A stretch of DNA of 64,000 bases. Origin: an unidentified bacterial endosymbiont (GTDB taxonomy: Bacteria; Pseudomonadota; Gammaproteobacteria; Enterobacterales; Enterobacteriaceae). Position numbers and translations under genes: made by a program. The notes below the pieces were generated by a model that worked only from the letters and a program-made list of their open reading frames with translations, did no database searches and was not told the origin of the DNA. Shown here piece by piece: positions 1 through 7,689 of this stretch (the first letter of the stretch is position 1; every line of letters starts with the position of its first letter). Location of the stretch: positions 2,852,001 to 2,916,000 of the forward strand of contig NZ_OU963893.1 in the NCBI RefSeq assembly GCF_918797525.1. The letters run 5' to 3'.

Positions 1-183
1 GGTGATATCGAGCGGGTCAATCAGGGACACATGTTTACCGTCGAACATCTGAATCAGGCCCAGTTGCGGATAGTATGTCCGCGTGCGGACAAATTCGGTA
101 TCCAGGGCGATGGCGGAAAAATCGCGTGTAACCTCGCACAGCGAAGCCAGCTCGTCGTTGGTCGTGATCATCTGGTAATTCAA
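1..183 (-). CDS. rnd: Ribonuclease D, N-terminal part (cut by window edge)
   Basis: This is a 3'-5' exoribonuclease of the DEDD family that trims tRNA precursors and other stable RNAs in the cytoplasm. Only the first 61 codons are present; the gene runs off the left edge. The product begins (M)NYQMITTNDELASL and contains ALDTEFVRTRTYYPQLGLIQ, where D and E of the DTE motif are the first two metal-binding residues of the DEDD exonuclease fold. The start is a TTG at 181-183, as in E. coli rnd, and the frame is open to base 1. It lies downstream of fadD on the same strand, behind a hairpin with a U-run that in E. coli rnd is needed for translation. Identity is secure; the rest of the protein cannot be judged. 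Confidence 0.95.
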   Translation of the reverse strand, partial: MNYQMITTNDELASLCEVTRDFSAIALDTEFVRTRTYYPQLGLIQMFDGKHVSLIDPLDIT

Positions 184-210
184 AACGGATTCTCTTTGGT
201 TTGCGCCCAT

Positions 211-235
211 AAAAAACGCCGGCTTAACCGGCGTC
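211..235 (-). terminator. Hairpin with U-run between fadD and rnd
   Basis: On the minus strand a GC-rich stem, ACGCCGG-TTAA-CCGGCGT, is followed directly by six T residues. It looks like a Rho-independent terminator for fadD. It also lies in the rnd 5' region about 30 bases before the TTG start; in E. coli the equivalent U-rich stretch enhances rnd translation. Both roles are possible. The stem and T-run are seen here; the translational role is from knowledge of E. coli. Confidence 0.75.
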
Positions 236-254
236 TGGGCGACTAGCGTGAAGC

Positions 255-1940
255 TCAGGCCTTATTGTCTACTTTGCCACGGGCTTCGTCACGTAATTCT
301 CGTCGTAATATCTTCCCGACGTTAGATTTCGGAAGTTCATCGCGAAATTCAACCAGCTTCGGCACTTTGTAACCCGTTAACTGGCGACGACAAAACGTTA
401 TCAGCTCTTCTTCACTCAGAGAAGCCTCTTTCCTGACCACAAAAATCTTCACTGCTTCGCCGCTGCTGCCAGCAGGGACGCCCACGGCCGCCACTTCAAG
501 CACCCCGCTGTGCTGCATTACCACATCCTCAATTTCGTTCGGGTAGACGTTAAAACCTGAGACGAGGATCATATCCTTTTTACGATCGACAATGCGCAGG
601 AAGCCTTCATCATCCATCACGGCAATATCGCCGGTGTACAGCCAGCCGTCTTTGAGGACCTCATCGGTGGCATCCGGGCGCTGCCAGTAGCCCAGCATCA
701 CCTGTGGGCCTTTTACGCACAGTTCGCCCGGTTCACCCGGCGCGACTTCGTTATCGTCATCATCTACTAGTCTGGCTTGCGTTGACGGTACCGGCAGGCC
801 GATGCTGCCACTGTGATAGTCGATATCATGAGGGTTCACGCTGACCAGCGGCGCGCACTCCGTCAGGCCGTAGCCTTCCAGCAAATACTGTCCCGTCAGC
901 TTCACCCAACGCTCAGCCACCGCCTGCTGAACCGGCATGCCGCCGCCCGCAGAAAGATGCAGCGTTGAGAAATCAAGCTGCTGGAACTCTTTGTTGTTGA
1001 GTAAGGCATTAAACAGGGTGTTGACCCCCGTCATGGCCGTAAACGGGTATTTCGCCAGCTCTTTGACCAGCCCCGGGATATCACGCGGGTTGGTAATCAG
1101 CACGTTTTGTCCGCCCAGCTCGATAAACAGCAGGCAATTCATGGTGAGCGCAAAAATGTGATACAGCGGCAGCGCGGTGATCACCACCTCTTTACCGGGA
1201 TGCAGCAACGGTCCGTAGGTGGCGTTAACCTGTTCCAGGTTTGCCAGCATATTGCGGTGGGTGAGCATAGCGCCTTTAGCGACACCCGTCGTGCCGCCGG
1301 TGTACTGCAGGAACGCCAGATCGTCGGTTACCACTTCTGGCTTCACATATTGCATACGGTAACCGGTTTGCAGCGCGCGGCGGAACGAGATGGCATTCGG
1401 CAGATGATATTTAGGTACCAGACGCTTCACGTATTTGACGACGAAGTTTACCAGCGTGCCTTTGGCCGTGGAGAGCTGGTCGCCCATGCGCGTCAGGATT
1501 ACGTGTTTTACCGGTGTCCGGTCGACGACTTTTTCCAGGGTATGAGCAAAGTTAGAGACGATCACAATGGCGGTCGCGCCGCTGTCGTTGAGCTGGTGCT
1601 CAAGCTCACGCGGGGTATACAGGGGGTTGACGTTGACGACAATCATACCGGCTCTGAGGATCCCGAAAAGCGCGACCGGATACTGCAGCAGGTTTGGCAT
1701 CATCAGCGCGACGCGATCTCCTTTCTGCAACCCAAGCCCTTCCTGCAGATAAGCCGCAAACGCCCGGCTACGCTCCTCGAGTTTACGGAAAGTCATGACT
1801 TCGCCCATATTCACGAATGCGGGCTGGTCAGCATAACGCCGAACCGCGTGTTCAAATAATTCAACCAGGGATTGATAACGGTCAGGGTTGATCTCCGCCG
1901 GAACATCTGCGGGATAACGGTTAAGCCAAACCTTCTTCAA
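255..1940 (-). CDS. fadD: Long-chain fatty acyl-CoA synthetase
   Basis: FadD activates long-chain fatty acids to acyl-CoA with ATP at the inner membrane, coupling FadL-dependent uptake to beta-oxidation. The 561-residue product has the ANL-superfamily AMP-binding motif [13 protein letters not shown] (near residue 213), the GYGLTE adenine-binding segment (near 360) and the fatty-acid signature around DGWLYTGD...[10 protein letters not shown]. The frame is open 12 codons further upstream to an ATG at 1976, but I chose the TTG at 1938-1940. It begins the conserved [14 protein letters not shown] sequence, gives the E. coli length, and has AGAGGT seven bases ahead. A FadR operator and a TATAAT box lie upstream, so repression by FadR and relief by acyl-CoA are expected. 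The gene is intact. Confidence 0.97.
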   Translation of the reverse strand: MKKVWLNRYPADVPAEINPDRYQSLVELFEHAVRRYADQPAFVNMGEVMTFRKLEERSRAFAAYLQEGLGLQKGDRVALMMPNLLQYPVALFGILRAGMIVVNVNPLYTPRELEHQLNDSGATAIVIVSNFAHTLEKVVDRTPVKHVILTRMGDQLSTAKGTLVNFVVKYVKRLVPKYHLPNAISFRRALQTGYRMQYVKPEVVTDDLAFLQYTGGTTGVAKGAMLTHRNMLANLEQVNATYGPLLHPGKEVVITALPLYHIFALTMNCLLFIELGGQNVLITNPRDIPGLVKELAKYPFTAMTGVNTLFNALLNNKEFQQLDFSTLHLSAGGGMPVQQAVAERWVKLTGQYLLEGYGLTECAPLVSVNPHDIDYHSGSIGLPVPSTQARLVDDDDNEVAPGEPGELCVKGPQVMLGYWQRPDATDEVLKDGWLYTGDIAVMDDEGFLRIVDRKKDMILVSGFNVYPNEIEDVVMQHSGVLEVAAVGVPAGSSGEAVKIFVVRKEASLSEEELITFCRRQLTGYKVPKLVEFRDELPKSNVGKILRRELRDEARGKVDNKA

Positions 1941-2003
1941 TGCATCACCTCTGAAATGAGTGTTCGTCGTCATCACAACCCCAACAATAAACAGATTGTT
2001 AAC

Positions 2004-2032
2004 ATTATATTAACTCAGCGTACCAGTTTATT
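2004..2032 (-). promoter_or_regulatory. fadD promoter with FadR operator
   Basis: Reading the minus strand, AACTGGTACGCTGAGTT (2012-2028) is a good match to the palindromic FadR operator and sits where the E. coli fadD operator does. A perfect TATAAT (2004-2009) follows immediately. The -35 region around 2027-2032 is poor, so the operator overlaps the core promoter. FadR repression of fadD is established in E. coli; use of this site here is inferred. Confidence 0.75.
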
Positions 2033-2088
2033 AATTGCCCGGATTTAAGGTTGCGAAGCCCGTCACTCTTTTTTTTCGTGTTAGCCGT

Positions 2089-2123
2089 AAAAAAACAGAG
2101 ACAGCGGCTGAGCCGCTGTCTCT
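2089..2123 (-). terminator. Rho-independent terminator after yeaY
   Basis: On the minus strand a long perfect stem built from AGAGACAGCGGCT and its complement with a minimal loop is followed by G and seven T residues. It lies 20 bases beyond the yeaY stop codon and separates the tsaB-yeaY unit from fadD. Confidence 0.85.
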
Positions 2124-2143
2124 TTTATAGCAATAACAATAAG

Positions 2144-2725
2144 TTATTCAGTTACGTATGTTTGAACCTGTGCAGGGCCCGGGTTATACCAGCCCCACCC
2201 GCCGTAACCATAACGATACGGATGCGGACCCCACATCCACGGATCAATGGGCTGCGGTGGCATAATAACCTGCTGCGCAATACGCCAGCGTTTGTAGCCA
2301 GTGACCTGCATGGTCATAAATTTGTATGCCGTGTTACCCACTTTGCCCTCTACCGCGCCGGTAATGGGGCCGACCACCGTCACCAGTTGCCCACGGAAAT
2401 CGACCGGATCAAGGAAGCCGTTGACGTCAGCGTAGATCCGCCCCTGCGAGGCTTCGCCAAGTACCGGTCGCGCGCCGTTATCCAGCGTCACCGTAGCGAT
2501 CTCCAGCCGGGTTTTCCCCTGCTGGTTTTGTACCTCAATAACCTTGCCGCCAAAGCGTGCTTCCTGGCCAACATACAGCTCAGGCGCATTCATGACCCGA
2601 ACCAGATCCTGCTGTGGCGTCGGGCTACTGCCCTTAATCGCATCAGGCACGGTAACGCACCCGCTTAATGCTACGGCAACAACGCCCGCCGTAAAAAGGC
2701 GTACAACTTTAGTCTGAACCGCCAT
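2144..2725 (-). CDS. yeaY: Slp-family outer-membrane lipoprotein YeaY
   Basis: This predicted lipoprotein of the Slp family has 193 residues. Residues 1-22 form a signal peptide ending in the lipobox LSGC, so Cys23 would be lipidated. Positions +2/+3 are V and T, not Asp, which predicts sorting to the outer membrane. The mature part contains the family segment [14 protein letters not shown], and the C-terminus is rich in Pro, Trp, Tyr and Gly. An AAGGAG Shine-Dalgarno precedes the ATG. The gene follows tsaB by 37 bases and probably shares its transcript. E. coli yeaY is known as a sigma-E-controlled gene; I could not define a convincing sigma-E promoter here. Its molecular function is unknown. 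Confidence 0.93.
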   Translation of the reverse strand: MAVQTKVVRLFTAGVVAVALSGCVTVPDAIKGSSPTPQQDLVRVMNAPELYVGQEARFGGKVIEVQNQQGKTRLEIATVTLDNGARPVLGEASQGRIYADVNGFLDPVDFRGQLVTVVGPITGAVEGKVGNTAYKFMTMQVTGYKRWRIAQQVIMPPQPIDPWMWGPHPYRYGYGGWGWYNPGPAQVQTYVTE

Positions 2726-2762
2726 GATGCGACTCCTTTTTCTCAGTTCCTGTTACTGAGAT

Positions 2763-3458
2763 TCATTCGCGGCCAGGAAGTTTCTTCCAGGCGACCGTAT
2801 TGCGCAAATAAACTGGCTCAGCGTGTTCAACAGCAACGGTTTTCCCTGTCGCCAGCAGTTGACAGGCAATCGGAAGCATATCTTCTGCCGCAGGCAGAAG
2901 GATGTTGCCATCGACCGGCGTGACGGAAGTGTCATGCGCCATATCAGGCCAGGCTGGCCAGCCTGTACCCACCGTCGCCCATTCGCCGGACAACTGTTTC
3001 AGGCGCTCGGTCACGGCTTGCGGTTTTAGTACGGCTTCGGTCTCTTCACCGTGCCAGACGCCGTTTTCATCGCGGATGTATTCGGCAAAATAGACTTCGC
3101 CCATCCGGGCATCAATCGCGGCCAGCACGCGCGTCGCGCCGGTCATACGCCAGGCGCCCTGCGCCATGGTCGCCAGGGTCGAAACACCGATCATCGGCAG
3201 TTCTGCGCCCAGCGACAGGCCCTGAGCAATGCCAATACCAATGCGCACGCCCGTGAAACTGCCGGGACCCCGGCCGTAAGCCAGCGCGTCAAGGTCGGTT
3301 AAGGAGGTGTTGCCCTCGGCCAGAATGGCTTTGACCAGGGGCAGAATGCGTTGGGTGTGTTCACGTGGGCACTCTTCAAAATGAGCAGAGAGGGCGCCGT
3401 CGTTCCACAGGGCAACAGAGCAAGCCTCTGTCGCGGTATCAATAGCCAGAATTCGCAT
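2763..3458 (-). CDS. tsaB: tRNA t6A37 threonylcarbamoyl transfer complex subunit TsaB
   Basis: TsaB (YeaZ) is the dimerisation partner of TsaD in the TsaBDE complex, which transfers the threonylcarbamoyl group to A37 of ANN-decoding tRNAs. The 231-residue product shows the ASKHA-type N-terminus [17 protein letters not shown] and the conserved [15 protein letters not shown] segment near residues 63-77. Unlike TsaD it lacks the metal-binding His residues, which is normal for TsaB. The length equals that of E. coli TsaB. It lies between yoaA and yeaY on the same strand, and all three may be co-transcribed. Confidence 0.96.
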   Translation of the reverse strand: MRILAIDTATEACSVALWNDGALSAHFEECPREHTQRILPLVKAILAEGNTSLTDLDALAYGRGPGSFTGVRIGIGIAQGLSLGAELPMIGVSTLATMAQGAWRMTGATRVLAAIDARMGEVYFAEYIRDENGVWHGEETEAVLKPQAVTERLKQLSGEWATVGTGWPAWPDMAHDTSVTPVDGNILLPAAEDMLPIACQLLATGKTVAVEHAEPVYLRNTVAWKKLPGRE

Positions 3459-3524
3459 CAGTTGTCGCGCTCTCGCAAGGGTCAGTCACAAAATGGCGCG
3501 CATCTTAGCATACTCCATGGCAAA

Positions 3525-5435
3525 TTACTCCGCCGTTGGGTTCGCCAGGAAACGCACCGCGCGTTTAATATCCCGCGTGCGCGGCGCGGGCGGCAGGCTT
3601 GCGAGGAAGGTGGCGCCGTAGGGGCGCATCACCAGCCTGTTATCGCAGATAACCAGCACACCGCGATCGGTAACGTCACGGATCAAGCGCCCTACCCCTT
3701 GTTTGAGGGTGATGACGGCGTCAGGCAGTTGTACGTCGTCGAAAGGATCGCCTCCGCGCAGACGGCAATCCTCCATCCTTGCTTTCAACAACGGATCGTC
3801 CGGGGAGGTGAACGGCAGTTTATCGATAATCACCAGCGACAGGGCATCGCCGCGCACGTCTACCCCTTCCCAGAAACTGCTGGTCGCGACCAGCAGCGCA
3901 TTCCCGGCGCTGACGAACTGTTGCAGGAGTTGTCCTTTACTGGTTTCGCCCTGCATCAGCACCGGCAGCGTCATGGTGGCACGAAACTGCTCAGCCAGGT
4001 CGCGCATCATGGCGTGGGACGTGCAGAGCATAAAGCAGCGTCCATCGTTGGCCTCGATCATCGGTTTAAGCATCGCCGCCAGGTGCCGTGCCGCGCCGGG
4101 TTGATTAGGCAACGGCAAATTTCGCGGCACGCACAGCAGCGCCTGTTTTGCGTAATCGAACGGGCTTGCCAGCAGCAAGGATTCTGCCTCGTCAATCCCC
4201 AGACGTTCCGTAAAGTGATGCAAATCGTCGTTTACGGACAGCGTAGCAGAGGTGAAAATCCAGCTACCCGGTTTTTGCGCCATCACCTCTTTGAATTTAT
4301 CCGCCACCGTCAGCGGCGTGAGCGCCAGCGTGAAGTGGCGCGAGGTGCATTCGTACCAGTAGCTAAACCCGGGCTGGTTAATTTCTTTGAGCCTTTTGAG
4401 CCGCCCACGGTAGAGCGTGGCGCGTTCAAAGGCGGCATCCAGCAGCGCTGAGCGCCCAAGCGACAGTTTTGCCACGTCGTAACAAAGTTCGAGGGCATCA
4501 TCAAGCAACAGCAGCGCGCGCTGAATATTTTTGTCCGCCAGCAGTTCGCGCAGGTTGCCGCGATACCCCGGTTCACCGAGCTGTAAGCGGAAGTCCTGCG
4601 CACTCTGGGCCAGGCGGTCTGCACACTTCTGCAACTGCTGGGTATCTTTCAATTCGGTGCGATAGGCAATGGTAACGTCTTTGGCCAGATCCTGAAGCTG
4701 GCGGCTTGAGAGCGACTGGCCGAAATACTGGCTGGCTATATCCGGTAGCTGATGGGCTTCGTCAAAAATCATTACCTCCGCTTCGGGAATAAGCTCGCCA
4801 AAACCGCTGTCTTTGACCACCATATCCGCCAGAAACAGATGATGGTTGACCACCACCACATCTGCGTCCATCGCGGTTTTACGTGCTTTCACGACAAAAC
4901 AGTCTTTATACAGCGGGCAGTCGCTGCCAAGGCAGTTATCATTTGTGCTGGTAACCAGCGGCCAGGCGGGGGAATCTTCCGCCACGCTCGCGCAGGTGCT
5001 GATATCCCCCTCTTCGGTCTGGTTCGCCCATGACCGAAGGATAATAACGTCGCTCAGGGTTTGCACCGGCAGGTCCCCCCCCGCCAGCGCCTGCTGCTCA
5101 AGACGCTCCAGGCAGAGATAGTTAGATCGCCCTTTTAGCAACGCCAGCCGCCCTTTATATTTGAGCGCCTTTGCTACCGTTGGCAGATCCCGGCTGTAGA
5201 GCTGATCCTGCAGCGCTTTCGAGCCGGTGGAGATAATCACCTTCTTGTTGGCACGTAACGCCGGAGCAAGGTAGGCATAAGTTTTACCCGTACCGGTACC
5301 GGCCTCGACCACCAGCGGCTGAGCGTTATCAATGGCGCGTGCGACAGCGTGCGCCATCTGCCGCTGAGGCTCGCGGGGTTTAAAGCCGGGGATAGCCTGT
5401 GCTAATTGACCGTCGGGGGAAAAATCGTCTGCCAC
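3525..5435 (-). CDS. yoaA: XPD/DinG-family Fe-S DNA helicase YoaA
   Basis: YoaA is an ATP-dependent 5'-3' superfamily-2 helicase with an iron-sulphur domain. In E. coli it works with the Pol III subunit HolC in tolerance of replication-blocking lesions. The product has 636 residues, the E. coli length. Walker A is EAGTGTGKT with Lys51. The DEAH box appears in MIFDEAHQLPD. A cysteine set including CLGSDCPLYKDC provides the Fe-S ligands. Motif VI is seen in QGVGRLIRD near the C-terminus. The start is a GTG with GAGAG upstream. It is divergent from yoaB and 66 bases upstream of tsaB. Confidence 0.95.
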   Translation of the reverse strand: MADDFSPDGQLAQAIPGFKPREPQRQMAHAVARAIDNAQPLVVEAGTGTGKTYAYLAPALRANKKVIISTGSKALQDQLYSRDLPTVAKALKYKGRLALLKGRSNYLCLERLEQQALAGGDLPVQTLSDVIILRSWANQTEEGDISTCASVAEDSPAWPLVTSTNDNCLGSDCPLYKDCFVVKARKTAMDADVVVVNHHLFLADMVVKDSGFGELIPEAEVMIFDEAHQLPDIASQYFGQSLSSRQLQDLAKDVTIAYRTELKDTQQLQKCADRLAQSAQDFRLQLGEPGYRGNLRELLADKNIQRALLLLDDALELCYDVAKLSLGRSALLDAAFERATLYRGRLKRLKEINQPGFSYWYECTSRHFTLALTPLTVADKFKEVMAQKPGSWIFTSATLSVNDDLHHFTERLGIDEAESLLLASPFDYAKQALLCVPRNLPLPNQPGAARHLAAMLKPMIEANDGRCFMLCTSHAMMRDLAEQFRATMTLPVLMQGETSKGQLLQQFVSAGNALLVATSSFWEGVDVRGDALSLVIIDKLPFTSPDDPLLKARMEDCRLRGGDPFDDVQLPDAVITLKQGVGRLIRDVTDRGVLVICDNRLVMRPYGATFLASLPPAPRTRDIKRAVRFLANPTAE

Positions 5436-5568
5436 GTTGCTCTCTCACTGTATTTTTGCACAGGGATTATGTCAGCCCATCCCGTCCTGTGCCACTCCTA
5501 ATAGTGACGACGCGGGAACTCTATGGCAGTCTTGCGGGCTGGATAGGTAAAATAACGAGGAAAGGTTT

Positions 5569-5913
5569 ATGACAATTGTGCGCATTGACGCCGAAGCCCG
5601 CTGGTCTGATGTGGTTATCCACAACCAGACGCTCTACTACACCGGCGTTCCGGCCAACCTGGAGGCAGACGCGTTTGAGCAGACGGCGAATACCCTGGCG
5701 CAGATTGATGCGGTACTGGAAAAGCAAGGCAGCGACAAATCCCGCATTCTGGACGCGACCATTTTCCTCGCCGCAAAGGACGATTTCGCGGCAATGAATA
5801 AAGCCTGGGACGCATGGGTAGTGGCGTCTCACGCGCCTGTACGCTGCACCGTACAAGCCACGCTGATGAAACCGGAGTATAAAGTCGAGATCAAAATCAT
5901 CGCGGCGGTTTAA
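5569..5913 (+). CDS. yoaB: RidA/YjgF-family protein YoaB
   Basis: This small protein of the Rid (YjgF/YER057c/UK114) superfamily has 114 residues. Family members form trimers, and the RidA subgroup deaminates reactive enamines and imines made by PLP enzymes. The C-terminal stretch VRCTVQATLMKPEYKVEIKIIAAV holds an Arg at the position used to bind carboxylates in active Rid proteins. The YoaB subgroup has no firmly assigned substrate, so deaminase activity is inference. The ATG has a good AGGAAAGG ribosome site. It is transcribed divergently from yoaA and convergently with yoaH, with 6 bases between the stops. Confidence 0.92.
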   Translation: MTIVRIDAEARWSDVVIHNQTLYYTGVPANLEADAFEQTANTLAQIDAVLEKQGSDKSRILDATIFLAAKDDFAAMNKAWDAWVVASHAPVRCTVQATLMKPEYKVEIKIIAAV

Positions 5914-5919
5914 GCCCGG

Positions 5920-6105
5920 TTACTCATCTTCGTCTTCATCTTCGAAACGCGCCACAATCCGCTCTCCGGTATGGCTGGCGCGAATTTCCTGAGCGACAAC
6001 GGTAATTGCCTCTCCGCTGCTCATCCCCTGGGACATAAGCGCCTGGATCCGCTCAACCGCTTTCTGCTGCTGTTCGTGGCTCAGAGAAGGTAAACCTGCA
6101 AACAT
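5920..6105 (-). CDS. yoaH: UPF0181 family protein YoaH
   Basis: This small conserved protein of unknown function belongs to UPF0181 and has 61 residues. It starts [20 protein letters not shown] and ends in an acidic tail FEDEDEDE. The frame extends two codons upstream to a TTG, but the ATG at 6103-6105 matches the family start and has AGGAG six bases ahead. It is transcribed divergently from pabB. No motif suggests an activity. Confidence 0.9.
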
Positions 6106-6157
6106 CGTCAACTCCTGCTAAATTATCCGCGCTAATTATTTCACGCTGCCAGGTAGT

Positions 6158-7495
6158 ATGCCACACATGAACATGCGTTTGCCCACTGTTATTACCTTAC
6201 CCTGGCGTGCTGACGCCGCAGAATTTTGGTTTGCCCGCCTGAGCCATCTTCCCTATGCGATGCTGCTCCACTCCGGCCATGCGGATCACCCTTATAGCCG
6301 CTTTGATATTCTGGTTGCCGATCCGCTGCAGACGTTAACGACCGAGGGTCTGGCGTCAACGGACGATCCGCTGCAGCAACTTCAGCACGCCATTGACGGG
6401 CTGGGTTTAACGGCCACGCCAAACCCTGCTCTGCCCTTTCAAGGGGGCGCGCTGGGCCTGTTTGGCTACGATCTTGGCCGTCGCTTTGAAACCCTACCTA
6501 CCCTCGCTAAAGATGATATTTTGCTACCGGATATGGCTGTGGGGCTTTACGACTGGACAGTGATTGTCGACCACCATAAGCAGGCCGTCTTTTTGCTCAG
6601 CCATTCGGATGTGCATGCCCGCCTCGCCTGGCTTGAGGCGCAAACGCCTGCAACGACTGACAATTTCAGACTGACAACGAACTGGCGTTCAAACATGACC
6701 GCGCAGGAATACGCAGATAAATTTTCACGCGTTCAGGCGTATCTGCACAGCGGTGATTGCTATCAGGTTAATCTTGCCCAGCGATTCCAGGCGACGTATC
6801 AGGGCGATGAATGGCAGGCGTTTACCCGGCTTAACGCCTGCAATCGCGCGCCGTTCAGCGCGTTTGTCCGTCTTGAGCACGGCGCGATCCTGAGCCTGTC
6901 GCCTGAACGTTTTCTTCATCTCTCTGAGGGGAAAATTCAGACGCGGCCAATCAAAGGTACGCTCGCACGTCTTGCCGACCCCGACGCAGACCGGCTCCAG
7001 GCCGAAAAGCTGGCCGCGTCGCCAAAAGACCGCGCCGAAAACCTGATGATCGTCGATTTAATGCGTAACGATATTGGGCGTGTTGCCGTGCCGGGCAGCG
7101 TCCGCGTGCCTGAACTGTTCGTCGTTGAGCCATTCCCGGCGGTGCATCATCTGGTCAGTACCATTACCGCCCAGTTGCCTGCGTCACGTACCGCCTGCGA
7201 TCTGCTTCGCGCTGCGTTTCCTGGAGGGTCTATTACCGGGGCGCCGAAGGTGCGGGCGATGGAAATTATCGATGAACTCGAACCGCACCGCCGCAATGCC
7301 TGGTGCGGCAGCATCGGCTATATAAGCCTTTGCGGTACCATGGATACTAGCATAACTATTCGCACCCTGACTGCCTGCGAGGGAAATATTTACTGTACCG
7401 CAGGAGGTGGCATTGTCGCCGACAGCAACGTTCAGGCCGAATATCAGGAGACATTTGATAAAATCAATCGCATCTTGAAATATTCATTTACTTAA
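6158..7495 (+). CDS. pabB: Aminodeoxychorismate synthase component I, C-terminus altered
   Basis: PabB converts chorismate to 4-amino-4-deoxychorismate using ammonia from the glutaminase PabA, in folate synthesis. The 445-residue product carries chorismate-enzyme motifs: ALGLFGYDLGRRFE, PIKGTLARL with the catalytic Lys, DRAENLMIVDLMRNDIGR, and FPGGSITGAPKVRAMEIID near the C-terminus. The ATG at 6158 has AGG close upstream; ATGs at 6167 and 6173 are alternatives, since the first residues are not conserved. The last residues read NRILKYSFT, whereas E. coli PabB ends NRILKQLEK. nudL, normally immediately downstream, is now 7.6 kb away. The tail was therefore probably rewritten when the downstream island entered. 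All catalytic motifs lie before the change, so activity is expected. Confidence 0.95.
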   Translation: MPHMNMRLPTVITLPWRADAAEFWFARLSHLPYAMLLHSGHADHPYSRFDILVADPLQTLTTEGLASTDDPLQQLQHAIDGLGLTATPNPALPFQGGALGLFGYDLGRRFETLPTLAKDDILLPDMAVGLYDWTVIVDHHKQAVFLLSHSDVHARLAWLEAQTPATTDNFRLTTNWRSNMTAQEYADKFSRVQAYLHSGDCYQVNLAQRFQATYQGDEWQAFTRLNACNRAPFSAFVRLEHGAILSLSPERFLHLSEGKIQTRPIKGTLARLADPDADRLQAEKLAASPKDRAENLMIVDLMRNDIGRVAVPGSVRVPELFVVEPFPAVHHLVSTITAQLPASRTACDLLRAAFPGGSITGAPKVRAMEIIDELEPHRRNAWCGSIGYISLCGTMDTSITIRTLTACEGNIYCTAGGGIVADSNVQAEYQETFDKINRILKYSFT

Positions 7496-7689
7496 TAGAT
7501 GCAAGATAAAGCATGAAAAAACTCACAGCAAATAAAGTATATATTTTTGGTACGCAGGTAACTTAAACATGCATAGTATGAATAATCCATCATCACCATC
7601 CGTTCATTTTTATCCTTGACAGGAACTATTAACAGACTTCGAAATAAACTTAAGTCTGTTAAACTATCCTTTTAGCATAAGGAAAAAGA
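7496..7689 (+). promoter_or_regulatory. Upstream region of the SopA-like island with 11-bp inverted repeat
   Basis: This AT-rich 194-base stretch is the left junction of the island. It holds a perfect 11-bp inverted repeat, TTAACAGACTT (7629-7639) and AAGTCTGTTAA (7652-7662), with a 12-base spacer, ending 27 bases before the ATG. A TTGACA lies at 7616-7621, but no -10 box occurs at 16-18 bases from it. The repeat could be an operator or an RNA hairpin just ahead of the AAGGA ribosome site. No known regulator consensus is recognised. Confidence 0.5.

Noticed and set aside
1107..1859. 250-codon open frame antisense to fadD
   Set aside because: It lies inside the well-supported fadD gene, has no ribosome site and shows no protein-family features; it is a product of codon bias.
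3351..4451. 366-codon open frame antisense to yoaA
   Set aside because: It overlaps yoaA and tsaB on the other strand, both clear genes; composition is His/Gln/Arg-rich, as in shadow frames.
7616..7621. TTGACA as the -35 of a promoter for the island
   Set aside because: No -10-like hexamer occurs at 16-18 bases spacing; TAAACT is 23 bases away, so a sigma-70 promoter is not supported.
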